Counted from the stretch's first letter, positions 29,240-40,182 are shown. The stretch: DNA of 64,000 nt from Prorocentrum cordatum (GCA_963575745.1 CAUYUJ010015740.1:88501-152500), one strand, 5' to 3'. A program made the numbers and translations. Notes: a model not told the origin generated them from the sequence alone.

Positions 29240-31075
29240 ATGGAGCACGCCGTTCGGTGCTCGCTTCTTTTCTTGCGGGCGCGGGACTCTCCAAGCTCCT
29301 GAGGGCAGCGGGTCCAATGGAACCGTTCCAGATTCGGGGAGGCGGGGGGGCCCCGTGCCCATGGGGAGTGAGAAGGGGGCCAGACGAGTCACCTGGCCCC
29401 CCGCTGCCGCCGCCGAGACGTTCGGCCCCCGTTTCCTGTCCTGCTGGCGCGGTTTTCTCCGAGCCCCCCCGACGGCAACGCTTCTAATGGAAGCGTCGCG
29501 TGAATTCGGGGGCGCGAGGGGGGCCCGAACCCAAGGGGAGTAAGATGGGGGCCGAAAGAGCCGCCTTTGCCCCCCGCCGCAGCCGCCGAGTCACTCGGCC
29601 CCCGCTCCCTTTTCTGCGGGCGCGGGTTTCTCCGAGCCCATGCACGACGGCGACGCTTCCAATGGACGCGCCGCGTGAATTCGGGGGCGCGGGGGGGCTC
29701 CCGAGCCCGAGGGGAATGAGAGGGGGGCCGAACCACCCCCGCCGCGGCCGCCGAGTCGCTCGGCCCCGCTTCCTTCCCCGCGGGCGCGGGGTTCGTCGAC
29801 GCCATCGAAGGCAGCGCTTTCAGCGCAGCGCTTCGCGCCGTGAGGGGCGCGGCGGGGCCCCGGGCCCGCGGGGAAGGGAGGGGGAGGGGGGGCCGACGGG
29901 TTACATTGCCCCGCGCTGCCGCCGCCGAGTCGCTCGGCCCCCGCTTCCTCTCCAAAGGGCGCTGGGGTCTCCGAGCCCCCGACGTCGACGCTTCCAGTGG
30001 AAGAGTTTCACGGCCTCTGGGGTTCGGTAGCCTTCCGGGCCGCCCGAACCGCCGGGGGGGAACGGCGGGCCGAACGAGTCACCTTTGTCCCCTACCGCAG
30101 CCGCCGAGTCGCTCGGCCTCCGCATCGCGCCCCGCGGGCGCAAACTTCTCCAGGCCCCCGAGGGCGACGCATCCAATTGAAACGTTTCGCGCCTCAGAAG
30201 CTATTGGGGGGGCATGGGGAGGGAAAGGCGGGCCGGACAAATCGCCGTGCCCTCCGCTGCCGCCGCCGATGCACTCGGCCCCCGCGCCCCTTCCCGCGGC
30301 GCGGGTTTCTCCGAGCCCACGAGGGTGGCGCTGGACATGCAAGCTTTTCGCCCCTTCGGAAGCTCGGGGGCGGGTGGGGAAAGGGGGGCTCGCCTCCCCC
30401 CCGAGGGCGACGCGCGCAATGGGAGCGTTCCTTGCCCTGGGAAGCTCGGGGGGCCCCCGAAGCCGCGGCGCGGGGGGGGGGCGCCGGGCGGGTCGCTTCG
30501 CCCCCCGCTGCCGCCGCCGAGTCGCTCGGTAGCCGCATCCTTTCCTACGGGCGCGGTGCCCCCCGAGCCTCCGAAAGCGACGCTTCCCATGGGCGCGTTT
30601 CGCGACCTCAGGGCCGCGGGGAGGGAGGGGGGGGGGGGGGGGGGGCGAACCCGTAGGGGGGGGGGCGGGGCTGGCGAATCACCGCGCCCTCCGCCGCCGT
30701 AGCCGCCGAGTCGCTCGGGCCCCGCGCCCCTTCCCGCGGCGCGGGTTTCTCTGAGCCCCCGAAGGCTCCGACGGCAAAAATTCGCGCCCTCGGAAGCTCG
30801 GGGGGGCCCCGGACCCATGGGGGGGGGGCCCCCGCCGCCTTCCTTGCCAGCGCGGCATCCCGCGAATTCCCCGCCGCCCTTCCTTGCAGGCGACGCTTCT
30901 AATGGAAGGGTTTCGCACCCTCGCGGTCTCGGGGAGGCCCCTGGGCCCATTGGGGGGCTCTGGGTGGCTGAGCGAGTCGCCTTGCCCTCCGCCGTCGCCG
31001 CCGAAACGTTCGGCCCCGGTTTCCCTTTCCGCTGCCGCCGAATCGCTCGGCCCCCGCTTCCCCGCTGTATACATA
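29240..31075 (+). repeat. Satellite-like tandem array, about 170-bp period
   Basis: The motif GCCGCCGAGTCGCTCGGCCC recurs near 29413, 29588, 29749, 29922, 30101, 30265, 30516, 30702 and 30990, spaced mostly 161-186 bp, with two longer gaps. Between motifs each unit has GCGGGCGCGGGTTTCTCCGA, a GCGACGCTTCCAATGGA-like segment and a G-rich run. The short palindrome CCGAGTCGCTCGG lies in every unit. All frames are open on both strands, so long ORFs here are not evidence of genes. Confidence 0.85.
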
Positions 31076-31145
31076 ACGAAGCAAACGGAAAGCCTTCAGC
31101 GGGGGGCCGTGGTCAACGCATATCGTGTTGAAGCCGCCCCGAAAG

Positions 31146-31146
<1 letters not shown>

Positions 31147-31182
<36 letters not shown>

Positions 31183-31236
31183 ACACAGACACATATATAT
31201 ATATATATAGATCTATATATATATATATATACGCAT
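31147..31236. repeat. (TA)n microsatellite
   Basis: Three TA-rich runs separated by GTGTACACAGACACA and AGATC. Confidence 0.95.
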
Positions 31237-31439
31237 GGCTCAAAATGTCGGTGGAAGGCTGTGGCGTCGGCGCATTTCCTAACACATACTGATTGCACGA
31301 GCATGGGGCGTTGCAAAATTATGCGGGGGGGTGGGGTCAGCGAGTTCCTTACTGCATTCACACATTCAGCGCGAACTAACTCTTACACCATGTTGCTGGA
31401 TGCAGGTAGCACCTCGTGTTAGCCACTTGCGCACGTGAA

Positions 31440-33600
31440 GCCTGCCTTGTGGCTTCACATGCCATTTGATGAGATTACCAGCATGGGTATCCGTACTTCG
31501 TTTTGAATGTTGTACTTCTCGCTGGCGGGGTTTCCTCAGCTCTAGCACGACAGCCGCATAACGCGAAGCTTTACGCAACTGTCGTGCAACATCAGACAAC
31601 GTCTCATTCGCCAGCCGTGAAACTCCAGTTTATTTGCCGACCACTGTTTACTTTCAACACGACACAATTCCATATGTCAGAAAGACACTTGTGCCAAATT
31701 CAACCAAGGAGCGCAAGTTGTCGCCCAGAACGCATGTAGTCTCAGAGGACCTGCATTTGATTCCTGAATCGTGTGCGAGTGCTTTACACAAAGAATCCCA
31801 CTGTCGGCTCAAGATGGCTGGCTGTAATTGGTCCCGCTTGTTTTTTTTGGCTGGTTGAGAAGTGATGGGGTTGGTCCAACATGCGGGTTGCAATCCTCCC
31901 CTGGTCAGCAGCGACAGAAGAAGCTCTTTCGGACGTTGGGCACTTGTGAAAGGGGGGTCGCGAAATGAATTGGACGTAGCAGGAACCAGGGCTCGACCTA
32001 AACATTGGATCGTGTTCGTTGTGTGTTAGGTGTTCATCGTTTTGTCTTCGCCCCGTCTTAGCTGCAAAACAAGACTGGCCAACCACTGTTTACATAACCC
32101 CCTGGCAGGAGCTTGACTGGCTCCAAGCGCTCGTGGAGTTGCGGCTTGCGTGCGTTGACTCTCAAGCCCCTGCCTGGTAAATCGTCCTCATCTCGCCCTT
32201 TGCCAACCCAACTGACAAGTCATCAAAACTTGTTCCTGAGAGCTCACTTGCCGCGCCGCCCGTCCTTGATGCGGGGTGCGCCCCTCCCCCCCTCCCAGCC
32301 AGCGCCCTGCTGGGCTGCCATATTGCCGCCGCTGATGCTGCCGCTGCCCTTGCTGGGCCCCCAAACACTTGTCGGGCGACCTTCAAGCCCTTGGCGCCCA
32401 CACAGTCGTGCACAACCCAAGATTGCCTGGCCGACCTCTTCCCTCACCTGCCCAGCCGGCCTGTCGTGCTTGGCGCCAGATTGACAAGCGTAGTGGCTGC
32501 CCATGGGTAATTGCATGACTGCGTGCCTCCCAGATTTTTTACTAGGCGCCACCGCGATTCCCTCGTGCCAGTGGACGAGGCTCCTGTCGTGAGCCAGTCT
32601 CGCTCTCGACCCTGCTCTGTGCCAGTCGAGCTGGAACACATGGTGGGGAAGTGCTGACCGTGCAGCTATGATGATCATCTGCGCTGGCGCGTTTGCATTG
32701 AAAGTGCCTGCAAACGGTCGCAATACGGCGCAGGAGGAGGTCTCCAAGGAGCCGCTCTGCGCGAGCATGTGGGCGATCGCCGAGTCCTGTCGCGACAACT
32801 CTGCGAGCGCCTGGCTCAAGAAGCGCTGCTTTGCTGCGCGCATGCCAATGGTGCCAGCAGAGGCAGCAAGGGAGTGCCCAACAAACCTGCTGGCATCGCA
32901 CAGCACGTACGATCACACGCACGTGTCTCGCGGGCATGTCGGCGCAATCCGCTCGGATGGCGGCCGTCTGATTCCACAGGAGCCAGCTACGTGCCACTCG
33001 CGATGCGCGACCGCGGAAACCCTGGCGATGGCCAGCCGCTCGCTTGCCACGGGCATCCACGCAGATCGCCGCCAGCTCCGACGACGAGCGGTGCTCCAGG
33101 GCCTCATCTTCGGAGTCGTGGATGTCGGCTGTGAAGCCCCAGAGGCGGGAGCCGACCCTGCTGTCCATCACCTGCAACTGGGCCTCGATCCCCACGAGTT
33201 TGCCATCGTGCATCGCGGCCGTCTCTTGCACATCCGACCCTGGCCTCGATCTCGGCACACACGCTCACAATGGCAATACCGTGCACTTAGATAACTCCCA
33301 AAGCAACGTGCTCTCGATGTCCAGGTACGCCCCGTGCAAGAGCAGGCGGTCGAGCGCCAGCTGGGTCTCGCCCCCGCCCTGTAGCAACAGTCGAGCTTCA
33401 TCGACAACGACTGTGCACAACAAACGACGTTGCTGCAGACACTCAAAAGCGATCTCCGCTTCTGGCGCCAGCGAGGGGGTCGCAAGGAAACACATTACCA
33501 TGTGCGCTTGTTTTGTCCGCCAAGTTCGTAACATCATGCAGCGCAATCGCGATAACCAATACTGTGGCTACGCCGAGGCATGCAAACTCTGACCTCACGC
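31440..33600 (-). pseudogene. Possible decayed coding region, minus strand, unidentified
   Basis: Base composition is nearer to coding DNA than in the neighbours. Several minus-strand segments read like ordinary globular protein in changing frames. From upstream to downstream these are EAEIAFECLQQRRLLCTVVV and GGGETQLALDRLLLHGAYLD (about 33265-33546), KLVGIEAQLQVMDSRVGSRL (about 33150-33220), and RFLSQALAELSRQDSAIAHM (about 32760-32830). The changing frames point to a decayed gene or retroelement, or to a gene with unplaced introns. I do not recognise the family. The part before about 32100 shows nothing. Confidence 0.35.
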
Positions 33601-34129
33601 AAAAAAACGCAATCGCATGAACGCATGTACGGTCACTTGCACGCTTACCACTGCAGCCCGAAACCATCAGTCGGATGACGATCCGCCAGGCAGAAGCGTT
33701 CAATGAGCGCAGAAGGGTAGCGGGTAGCGTGGTAGCGCAGTAGCAGCACCAGCCTGGCTAACAGCGTGCAAGGCGCCATGGCCGGGTGTGGAAAACGTGT
33801 AACACAAACCCAGCACCATTCGAGGCGGTATTTCAGAAAGCCTGGATTGAACCATAAACGGCCACGCATGGAGGACGGAGGAGGGAGGAGGACGAAAAGG
33901 ATGACGAAGAGGCGAAAATTGGGAAGCTACGCAATTATCTCAGACCCCAGCCCGACTTCCGAGCTGCTTCATCATGAACTGTAACGTCCAGCGGATCTCG
34001 AACATCCTGCGCGTGTCGGCTTCTGTGAAACTGCAGTATTCCGAATTGGAAGACGGCCTTGGAGAAATACCACCCCGATCTGGGCTGATCCGCTCGTCAC
34101 GACCAGAATGGACACAGAACAAATCAGAC

Positions 34130-34190
34130 TCTGCCCAACAGCAAACGCTGTCCAATACCCAATGCGGCCGCTGTTGGCCAGGGGACTCAG
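34130..34190. mobile_element. Fragment related to the palindromic element at 53537
   Basis: CTGCCCAACAGCAAACGCTG, followed within 20 bp by GCGGCCGCTGTTGGCCAGG, matches the centre of the element at 53537-53729. The outer arms are not conserved. Confidence 0.5.
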
Positions 34191-34554
34191 CATGAAACAT
34201 CGCGAGACATCCCGTCCAGAGCCCTACGCCCCATCTTTCTGCTGCATCCTTGGAGTTGGATCGATCTGTGATGGTCCCAGGTCCCGCGGCCGGGCGAGCA
34301 CGTCCCGGAGTGGCAGACATTGCAAAGCTCCTTCGTGCCCGTTCTCTCCGTGCGCGTTCCGGTCGCCCGGATCCGCGGCCCGATCCTGCCTCTGGCCAAG
34401 CGGGCCCGCTCCACCCCCTAGCCGAAGTTCACTCTGCTGATCGAGAATCCCGATCCGACCGCCACCGAGCACAATTCGAGTCGTGGGATCGGCCGAGCCG
34501 GCCCACGGTCACCTCGTGAGGAGGATCCTGCAGGCCTCGCGCGGCAACTTGGGA

Positions 34555-34900
34555 CCCAACTTACGCCGGATCCACGCCGGATCTACGTCGAAGTTACGTC
34601 GGATCTACGTGGGTCTTAGATCGGACTTACGTCAGAGCAGCGTCGCGCGGACGTCGTCCCATCTATGTTTGGGAGGGCGAGAACGTCGTTCCAGATCGGC
34701 ATCATTGCGCGCCGCGCGAGGCCTTCGAGATGTTGCTCATAGTAGATGCTCGTTCTGGGGACCTTCCTGATGCCACTCGCTCCACTCATGCGTCGATGCT
34801 GCGTCGAACGTCAGTCGACCTGGGTCGAACTTGAGACGAAGCCGAGTCGAACTTGAGTCGAGCTGCAATCGAACTAGAGTCGAACGGATCCGTTGCAGCC
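34555..34900. repeat. Degenerate short minisatellites
   Basis: Words of about 12 bp, such as GCCGGATCTACGTC (34560-34640) and GTCGAACTTGAGTCGA (34800-34890), recur with changes. A similar one lies at 50110-50225. Confidence 0.55.
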
Positions 34901-34939
34901 GAACATCGGATCAAGAGAAGCATTTTCTAAGAACCCTGG

Positions 34940-35132
34940 TCGGGAGCGGCCAAGAGGGGGGTGTCCAAGAGGGGGGGGTGCAACTCATGACCGGCGGCAT
35001 GTGCGCGGCCCAGCGGGGGGGCCAGGGACGCTAAGAAACAAGAAGAGGCGCCATGAAATCTGGGGAGATATCATGGCCCACGCCATGATGTCCACCCCCC
35101 CTAGTCATCACCCCCCTCTTTGCCGCCCCCGA
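34940..35132. mobile_element. MITE, family TCGGGAGCGGCC, copy 2
   Basis: A 193-bp element. The left end TCGGGAGCGGCCAAGAGGGG and the right end, inverse TCGGGGGCGGCAAAGAGGGG, form an inverted repeat. A perfect 5-bp duplication CCTGG lies at 34935-34939 and 35133-35137. Internal CGGCATGTGCGCGGCCCAGC matches the copy at 5034. Confidence 0.92.
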
Positions 35133-35301
35133 CCTGGGCCAGCTTTCCAGAAAGCTCTCAAAGACAAGCCCGGGCCAAACGTTCGTGTGAACGCCTCGAG
35201 GGGCGAACGCGCCCCAGGAACTGGGCCTGCTTCTGGGCAAGCTTGTCAAGAAACGCTGGCCCAGCTTCTCGCGAGGCTTCTTAATCATATGCTCGACTTT
35301 A

Positions 35302-35472
35302 TCGGCGGTGGACAAATCTCCCTTTAGTAAACCTCCCCTTCGTGAAAACGGCCTGGGACCGAAACCGACGGACCTGGACCCGCGAAAGCGACGGCCGCGA
35401 CGCCCTCTCGCGAACCGAAAACGGCAAATTCCTTAATCAACGTGTGAGGGTAGGAGGTTTATCAACCTCCGA
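35302..35472. mobile_element. MITE, family TCGGSGGTGGACAG, copy 4
   Basis: A 171-bp element, TCGGCGGTGGACAAATCTCC to AGGAGGTTTATCAACCTCCGA. CTTTA flanks it perfectly (35297-35301 and 35473-35477). It lies 50 bp downstream of the stop-limited end of the GAF-gene exons, possibly within a further intron. Confidence 0.93.
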
Positions 35473-35522
35473 CTTTAGGTGGGCCCTAGAAAGGTCCCTC
35501 AAACGAACATCTAACTCATAGG

Positions 35523-36331
35523 TCACTGGATCGAGGCATTCCGAGACGGCGGCTCGCTCGACATCTTGTTGATGAGCTGCACCACTCCGATGACCTGCTC
35601 CTGCTCGGCGGGCTCGTCGAAGACCAGGTCCTCCTCGGACGCCTCCCTGAAGACGGGCACGCAGAGCATGCTCTTCGTGTAGTAGCCAGTCTTCTTGTCC
35701 ACCTCCTTGTTGAACCTGTTGGGCGTCGCTTAATGGGGGGGCGGAAACTGTGGGGGGTGAAAGGTGCACTTCTCGGGCCGCAAATGCCTCCTTTGGGGCC
35801 GGAGAGGGGCCCTGTAGGAGCCCGAAAGAGCCCCTTTTTTCGGCAATCCTCGCTGCCCCCCCAACTATCGCCCCACGTTGCGCGCCGCCCAGAGCCTGTC
35901 ATCCTTGTAGCAATCCGGGATGTTCAGGTCCGACTTCTCCGTGAACGCGACTCCTTGAAGGGGCCCAAGGACACACAAATCAAAAAAGATCCCCCGTATT
36001 TTCATATATTTTCTGGGTTTTTGTCTTCCCCACCACTTCCCATATTTTTCGATATTTTCTAGGGAATCGCTGATTAATTGTGTCTGTGTGTTTCTTTCCC
36101 TCTTGATCCTACCAGGCCCGTCTGGGCGGGGATGCTGACGTACGTCGTCTTCCCCGCCTCGCTCACGAACCACGTCCAGAGCGAGTTCTTCGCGGGGCTG
36201 TGGATCCACACGGTCGCCCGGTCCGCCTGGAACGTGGCCGCAAGCCCGATCGTGAAATTCCGGAACACCATTGGCAGCTCCGTGGCGAACTTCCTCGACT
36301 GCTTGGTCACTTGGCTCATGTTGGCGGCTAT
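35523..36331 (-). CDS. GAF-domain protein, cyclic-nucleotide phosphodiesterase-like (fragment, three exons)
   Basis: Exon A (about 36331 to 36109) reads ATFQADRATVWIHSPAKNSL and ends SIPAQTGLVG. Exon B (35953-35894, 60 nt) reads VAFTEKSDLNIPDCYKDDR. Exon C (35715-35523) reads FNKEVDKKTGYYTKSMLCVP, then EQEQVIGVVQLINK. Joined through phase-preserving junctions they give one continuous GAF domain, with the N-K-x-F-D/N-K-x-x-D-x-x-T-G-Y style core typical of phosphodiesterase GAF domains. GAF domains bind cyclic nucleotides or other small ligands and regulate an attached catalytic domain. No catalytic HD domain is in the window, so the gene is incomplete or has further exons. Exon C runs to an in-frame TGA after SSEPPSRNASIQ, which may be intron read-through. 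Exon A is limited upstream by a TCC tract; GTGAG|G near 36331 is a possible acceptor. Confidence 0.75.
35716..35893 (-). mobile_element. Intron 2 of the GAF gene (GC-AG), inverted-repeat element
   Basis: A 178-bp intron, GATGACAG|GCTCTGGG to GCCCAACAG|GTTCAAC, which keeps the reading frame (AGG split 2+1). The direct repeat ACAGG lies at both junctions. Just inside, TGGGCGGCGCGCAACGTGGG and, at the other end, inverse TGGGCGTCGCTTAATGGGGG form an inverted repeat of about 20 bp. This is the form of an introner, a transposon that inserts as an intron. Confidence 0.75.
35954..36108 (-). mobile_element. Intron 1 of the GAF gene (GA-AG), dispersed element
   Basis: A 155-bp intron, CTGGTAG|GATCAAGAGGG to CCCCTTCAAG|GAGTCG, which keeps the frame (GGA split 1+2). 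AGGA is repeated at both junctions, and weak inverted ends TCAAGAGGG and CCCCTTCA lie inside. Its sequence is homologous over nearly its whole length to 841-1002. A GT donor one codon earlier would break the frame. Confidence 0.75.
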
Positions 36332-36334
36332 GGA

Positions 36335-36625
36335 CCTCACGATGCCATTCTCTCTCTCCCCCTCCTCCTTCGCCCTCCCTCTTCCCTCCTCCCTCCTCCT
36401 CCCTCCATGCTCCCTTTTTCTCTTTCCCTCCTCTCTCCTCACTCATCCCTTCTTCCTCCCTCCCTCCTTCCTCCCTCCTCTCTTCTCCCTTCTCTCTCCC
36501 TCCTCCCTCCTTCCTTCCCTCCCTCCCCCTCTCACTCCCTCCTCCCTTCCTTCTCCTGCTCCTCGGTCCTCCTCCTCCTCCTCCTCCTCCTCCTCCTCCT
36601 CCTCCTCCTCCATCCTCCACCCGCC
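36335..36625. repeat. Polypyrimidine tract (TCC/CCTCC)n
   Basis: About 290 bp of CT-only sequence ending in a pure (CCT)n run. It lies directly upstream of exon A of the GAF gene, on the antisense side. Confidence 0.95.
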
Positions 36626-37095
36626 GCACCCTCTTCGGCCGCCTCGTCCACATCGTCATCCTGCTCCTCCTGCCTCCTCCGACACCCGTCCACCTTCACC
36701 TCCGTTGCCTTGCCACCCCCCTCCGTCCATAGGTGGAGCAGGAGGAGCGAAGGACGAGGATCGGACAGAGGAGCAGGAGCAGGAGGAGGAGACGGGGCAG
36801 GAAAAGGAGGAGGAGGAGCCTCGCGAAGTCGCGTATCCAAGGCGGCAAAGACGACTACGACTCCAACGACTACAGCGACGGCGCCAACCTATGGTCGCGC
36901 CACTCCCCAGGCCCAGAAAAGCGCGACTTGCAGCGGTGAGGTCTGCGCCCAAGGCCAAGTTGAGAGCCCAGAACGCGACCATGGCCCAGATGAGCACCGT
37001 CATCACCGACCTCCTGGCCGGCTCGGACGATGCGAATGCTAGTCGGCGCCAGACGACGAGCAGCAGTGCGCTGGCTAGCGTTTGCAAATGCTGCT

Positions 37096-38184
37096 AGAGT
37101 CATGATGCCCATGCGTCTGCCGCTGGATTGGTTACTTCGCGGCACCTCGACGATCCACTCGGAGATGACCTGCTTCACAGCGGCCAGAAGGGGTAGCCTT
37201 CTGCGCCATGACGCGGATGATGGTGGGGTCGGTGCCCCTCGCGAAGCCAGCCGCGTTGCCTGGTGGCTCCTTCGGGGCGGAGTTGGCGACCATGCGGAGG
37301 TCGTGAAGCTGCTTGATCTCGGAGCGGAGGGAAGCGATGGAGGAGTCGTGATCGACAAGACGGGACTCGGCAGCGCGCATCCGCACGGTGAAGCCCGTCG
37401 ATCTGCTGCTGAAGCCGACGATGCTGACCATCAGCGCGATTAGAAACGGCTTCGTCCACCATCTTGGGCCGGTCGCGGACACCCTCAGCGAGCTTCGCGG
37501 CGGAGTGGCCATGGGCCTCGAGTTGCGCCGCGAAGGGAAGGACGACGTCGTCGACCGCGTTCGTGATGGAGTCCAACATGGACTGCTTGTATTCCACGTG
37601 GAGGCGGGTGGTCTCCTCCTTGGCGAGGAGGTGAAAGTACTCGGCCTGTCCATCGCCATCATCATCCCCATTCCCCATCTGCTCGTCGTCCACGCCAGCA
37701 CCACTGTGAATAGGGACAAGAGCGGGAGAGCCATGACCAGCAGCGGGAGAGCCATGACCAGAGCCATGGCCGTGGAGGAGGTCCTGCACCACCAGGTCCG
37801 TTGACCCCACGGCCGGAGGAGCCAGGGCTGTCGCTGGCACCAGGAAGAGGTACCACCATCCGCACGACGAGGCTTCTTCTTGCGGCGCTGCGCGGCCTTG
37901 GACCTCCTCGCGTCGTGGCCAGAATCGCTGCAGAAGTTGTGTGGGGGCAAGTCCCAGCCTCCGGGGGGGGAGAAGGGGGGGCCCTCGCCTGGTTCAGAAG
38001 AACTGTTCTGGGGCGGGGGCGGCAAGGGAGGGGTGTGAGGATTGGGGGGAGGGGGCTGGATTGGGAGGCTATCACGCTTGGCGACCAGCTCGGGCATGAC
38101 GATGGGCGAAGCAGGAACGGAAACATGCATATCGGGGTCTGGCCGCGGACTAGCGGTAGCCACTTGTTTCCCTGCGGAGCTCAT
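37096..38184 (-). pseudogene. Spliced-leader-preceded ORF, probably retroelement ORF1-like, frameshifted
   Basis: Starts MSSAGKQVATASPRPDPDMH at 38184. It has a Pro-rich segment and a short Cys/His/basic stretch (CSDSGHDARRSKAAQRRKKK). Near 37840 the frame changes to one with an acidic GDDDGDGQAEYFHLLAKEE segment and a long helix (SITNAVDDVVLPFAAQLEAH). Near 37400 it changes again to RAAESRLVDHDSSIASLRSE, then ARGTDPTIIRVMAQKA. A last change near 37180 leads to AAVKQVISEWIVE. The frames join end to end, so these are small indels. The helical centre and the DPTIIR-type motif resemble ORF1-type proteins of dinoflagellate retroelements, but the family is not certain. The start codon lies 3 nt after a spliced-leader relic, implying origin from a trans-spliced mRNA. 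Confidence 0.55.
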
Positions 38185-38187
38185 GGT

Positions 38188-38210
38188 CTTGAGCCAAAAA
38201 TAGCTACGGA
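38188..38210 (-). other. Relic of the dinoflagellate spliced leader (DinoSL)
   Basis: On the minus strand the sequence reads TCCGTAGC, then TATTTTTGGCTCAAG. The 22-nt DinoSL differs from it by one substitution (C to T after TCCGTAGC) and one extra T in the T run. The next bases are ACC and then the ATG at 38184. DinoSL is added to mRNAs in trans, so a genomic copy joined to an ORF is the expected trace of a processed mRNA that was reverse transcribed and reinserted. Confidence 0.82.
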
Positions 38211-38214
38211 AGCG

Positions 38215-38535
38215 GGGGAGGACGAAAAGGAGAAGGAGGAGGGGGAAAAGGATGAGCAGGAGGAGGAAGAGGCGGAGGAGGAGGAGGAGGAGGAGGAGGA
38301 GGAGGAGGAGAGCGAGGAGGAAGGAGGAGGAGGAGGAGGAGGAGAGAGGAGGAGGAGGAGGAGGAGGAGAGGAGGAGGAGGAGGAGGAAGGAGGGGGGAG
38401 GAGAGGAGGAGGAGGAGGAGGAGGAGGGGGGAGAGGAGGAGGAGGAGGAGGAGGAGAGGAGGAGGAGGAGGAGGAGGAGGAGGAGGAGGAGGAGGAGGAG
38501 GAGGAGGGGGAGGAGGAGGGAGGAGGATCAGGAGC
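38215..38535. repeat. (GGA)n purine tract, about 320 bp
   Basis: Long GGA runs with GA and AGC interruptions. It lies just upstream of the spliced-leader relic. Confidence 0.95.
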
Positions 38536-38734
38536 CAGGAGGGAGGAGGCTCGGGAGGAACGGGTGGCCCAGACACCTCTCCCACGCCGCGCCGTCCCTC
38601 CCCGGCCCGACCGCCCGTCCCCGCCGGAAGCCCACTCGCGGGCCTCACGATGACGGACGTGAACTGCGTCCGGAGGCTTTCGTAGACGCTGAGGAAGTTC
38701 TTCAGCCTGGAGAAGGGGGAGGAGAAAGAAGAGG

Positions 38735-38812
38735 AGAAAGTGGAGAAAGAGGAGGATAACGAAGGAGGAGGAGGAGAAGGAGGAGGAGGAGGAGGAGGAG
38801 GAGGAGGAACAC
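38735..38812. repeat. (GGA)n microsatellite
   Basis: GGAGGAGAAGG repeats ending in a pure GGA run. Confidence 0.92.
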
Positions 38813-39117
38813 ACACTCAGCTTTGGGCTCTCGATTCGGAGGAGGCTCAACGCAGCAACCGGTCCACCGTCCCACAAGGTGGGGGAGCCAGAGCAACTAG
38901 CACAGCGCAGATTGACCTCGATGCCACAAATTATTGAGGTTCTGCCCGCTTCCCCAGCAGAAATGTATCGTCTCGGATTCATGTTTGGTGTTCCCGAGCG
39001 CAGAAGACGGTCCACCGCGGCGCCCGTTTGGGCCGAAGAATAACTGCCTCTGAAAGCTCGTTGCGGGCAGGGGGAGCCCGATCAAGAGACGGCCTCACGA
39101 CGTCGGCAGTCTGGGGA

Positions 39118-39400
39118 GCAAGAGGAGGAGGAGGAGGAGGAGGAGGAGGAGGAGGAGGAGGAGGAGAAGGAGGAGGAGGAGGAGGAGGAGGAGGAGGAGG
39201 AGAAGAAGGGGGATGAGGAGGAGGAGGAGGAGAAGGAGGAGGAGAATGAGGAGGAGGAGGAAGGATGAGGAGGGAGGAGGCGGAGAAGGAGGAGGAGGAG
39301 GAGGAGGAGGAGGAGGAAGAAGGATGAGGAGGAGGAGGAGGCGGAGAAGGAGAAGGGGTAGGACGAGCACGAGGAGGAGGAGGATGAGGAGGACATGGGG
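39118..39400. repeat. (GGA)n purine tract, about 280 bp
   Basis: GGA repeats with GAT and GAA variants. Confidence 0.95.
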
Positions 39401-39528
39401 AGGAGAACGAGCATTCGCTGCCGCAGCATGTGCAAGAAGAATGAGGGCGTTGCGGCCACGGGCCGACGGCTCTCGCATACTGCGACCCCAACTACAGCCA
39501 ACCCGTAGACGAAGGACGCGCGATAAGC

Positions 39529-39667
39529 ATGCAAGGGCCTTTGAGGGCCCTGTTGGTCCTTTGCGAGCGGGGCGCGGTTAGCGAAAGCTGCCAGGGATGG
39601 GCCGAGGGGAAAGGCTGCAAGCGTAAATTCGGAAAGTCGCGCATCCTTGCTACGCGGGTTGACTGTA
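39529..39667 (+). repeat. Dispersed repeat with TGCAAGSGT core, copy 2
   Basis: Shares TGCAAGGGCC, GGATGGGCCGAGG, GGCTGCAAGCGTA, GAAAGTCGCGCATCCT and ACGCGGGTTGACTGTA with 6797-6941 and 49206-49331. Confidence 0.65.
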
Positions 39668-40182
39668 GCGGTCGCTGTGGGCCCCGGCCGCCCCCCCCTC
39701 CCTCCCGGGCAACGCCACGGTCCGTGCTGACCTCCGAGCTGTCTTGCAAGCTATTCCCAAGCATTCCCAGACTCGGCGCGACCGCCCCCTCGGTCACGCC
39801 CACCGCCCCCTCGGTCACGCCCACTATCGCACGGGAATTAAACAAACGCTCTCCTGCCCGCGTCGGGCCACTTGAGGAGCAGCACGTCGTCGTTCGCCAG
39901 CAGCGAGCTGCTGCCCCTGCCTGAGACGAGGCCGTCCTCGGCACCTGGGCTGAGGGGGGGGGGCGCCACGAGGCGACTCACGAGCGGCGAACGTATCCAC
40001 ATCTGCGCCCTCGCAATCGAAATTCTGAGGCGCGCTCCCGCGAATGCGCGGTCGCATGGATGCGTTCCGCGCCGGGCGCACGCGATCCAAAACGCCCCGC
40101 GTCCACGGGTCACGGGGGTCGCGGTCTGGGGGCCCAGCCAGCGGACGCGCACACGGACGTGTCTTCCGCACACGAGCGGCGC

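Noticed and set aside
37132-39015. A single 627-codon minus-strand ORF
   Set aside because: It joins GGA-tract translations to one frame of a frameshifted ORF. The protein-like sequence starts only after the spliced-leader relic and switches frame.
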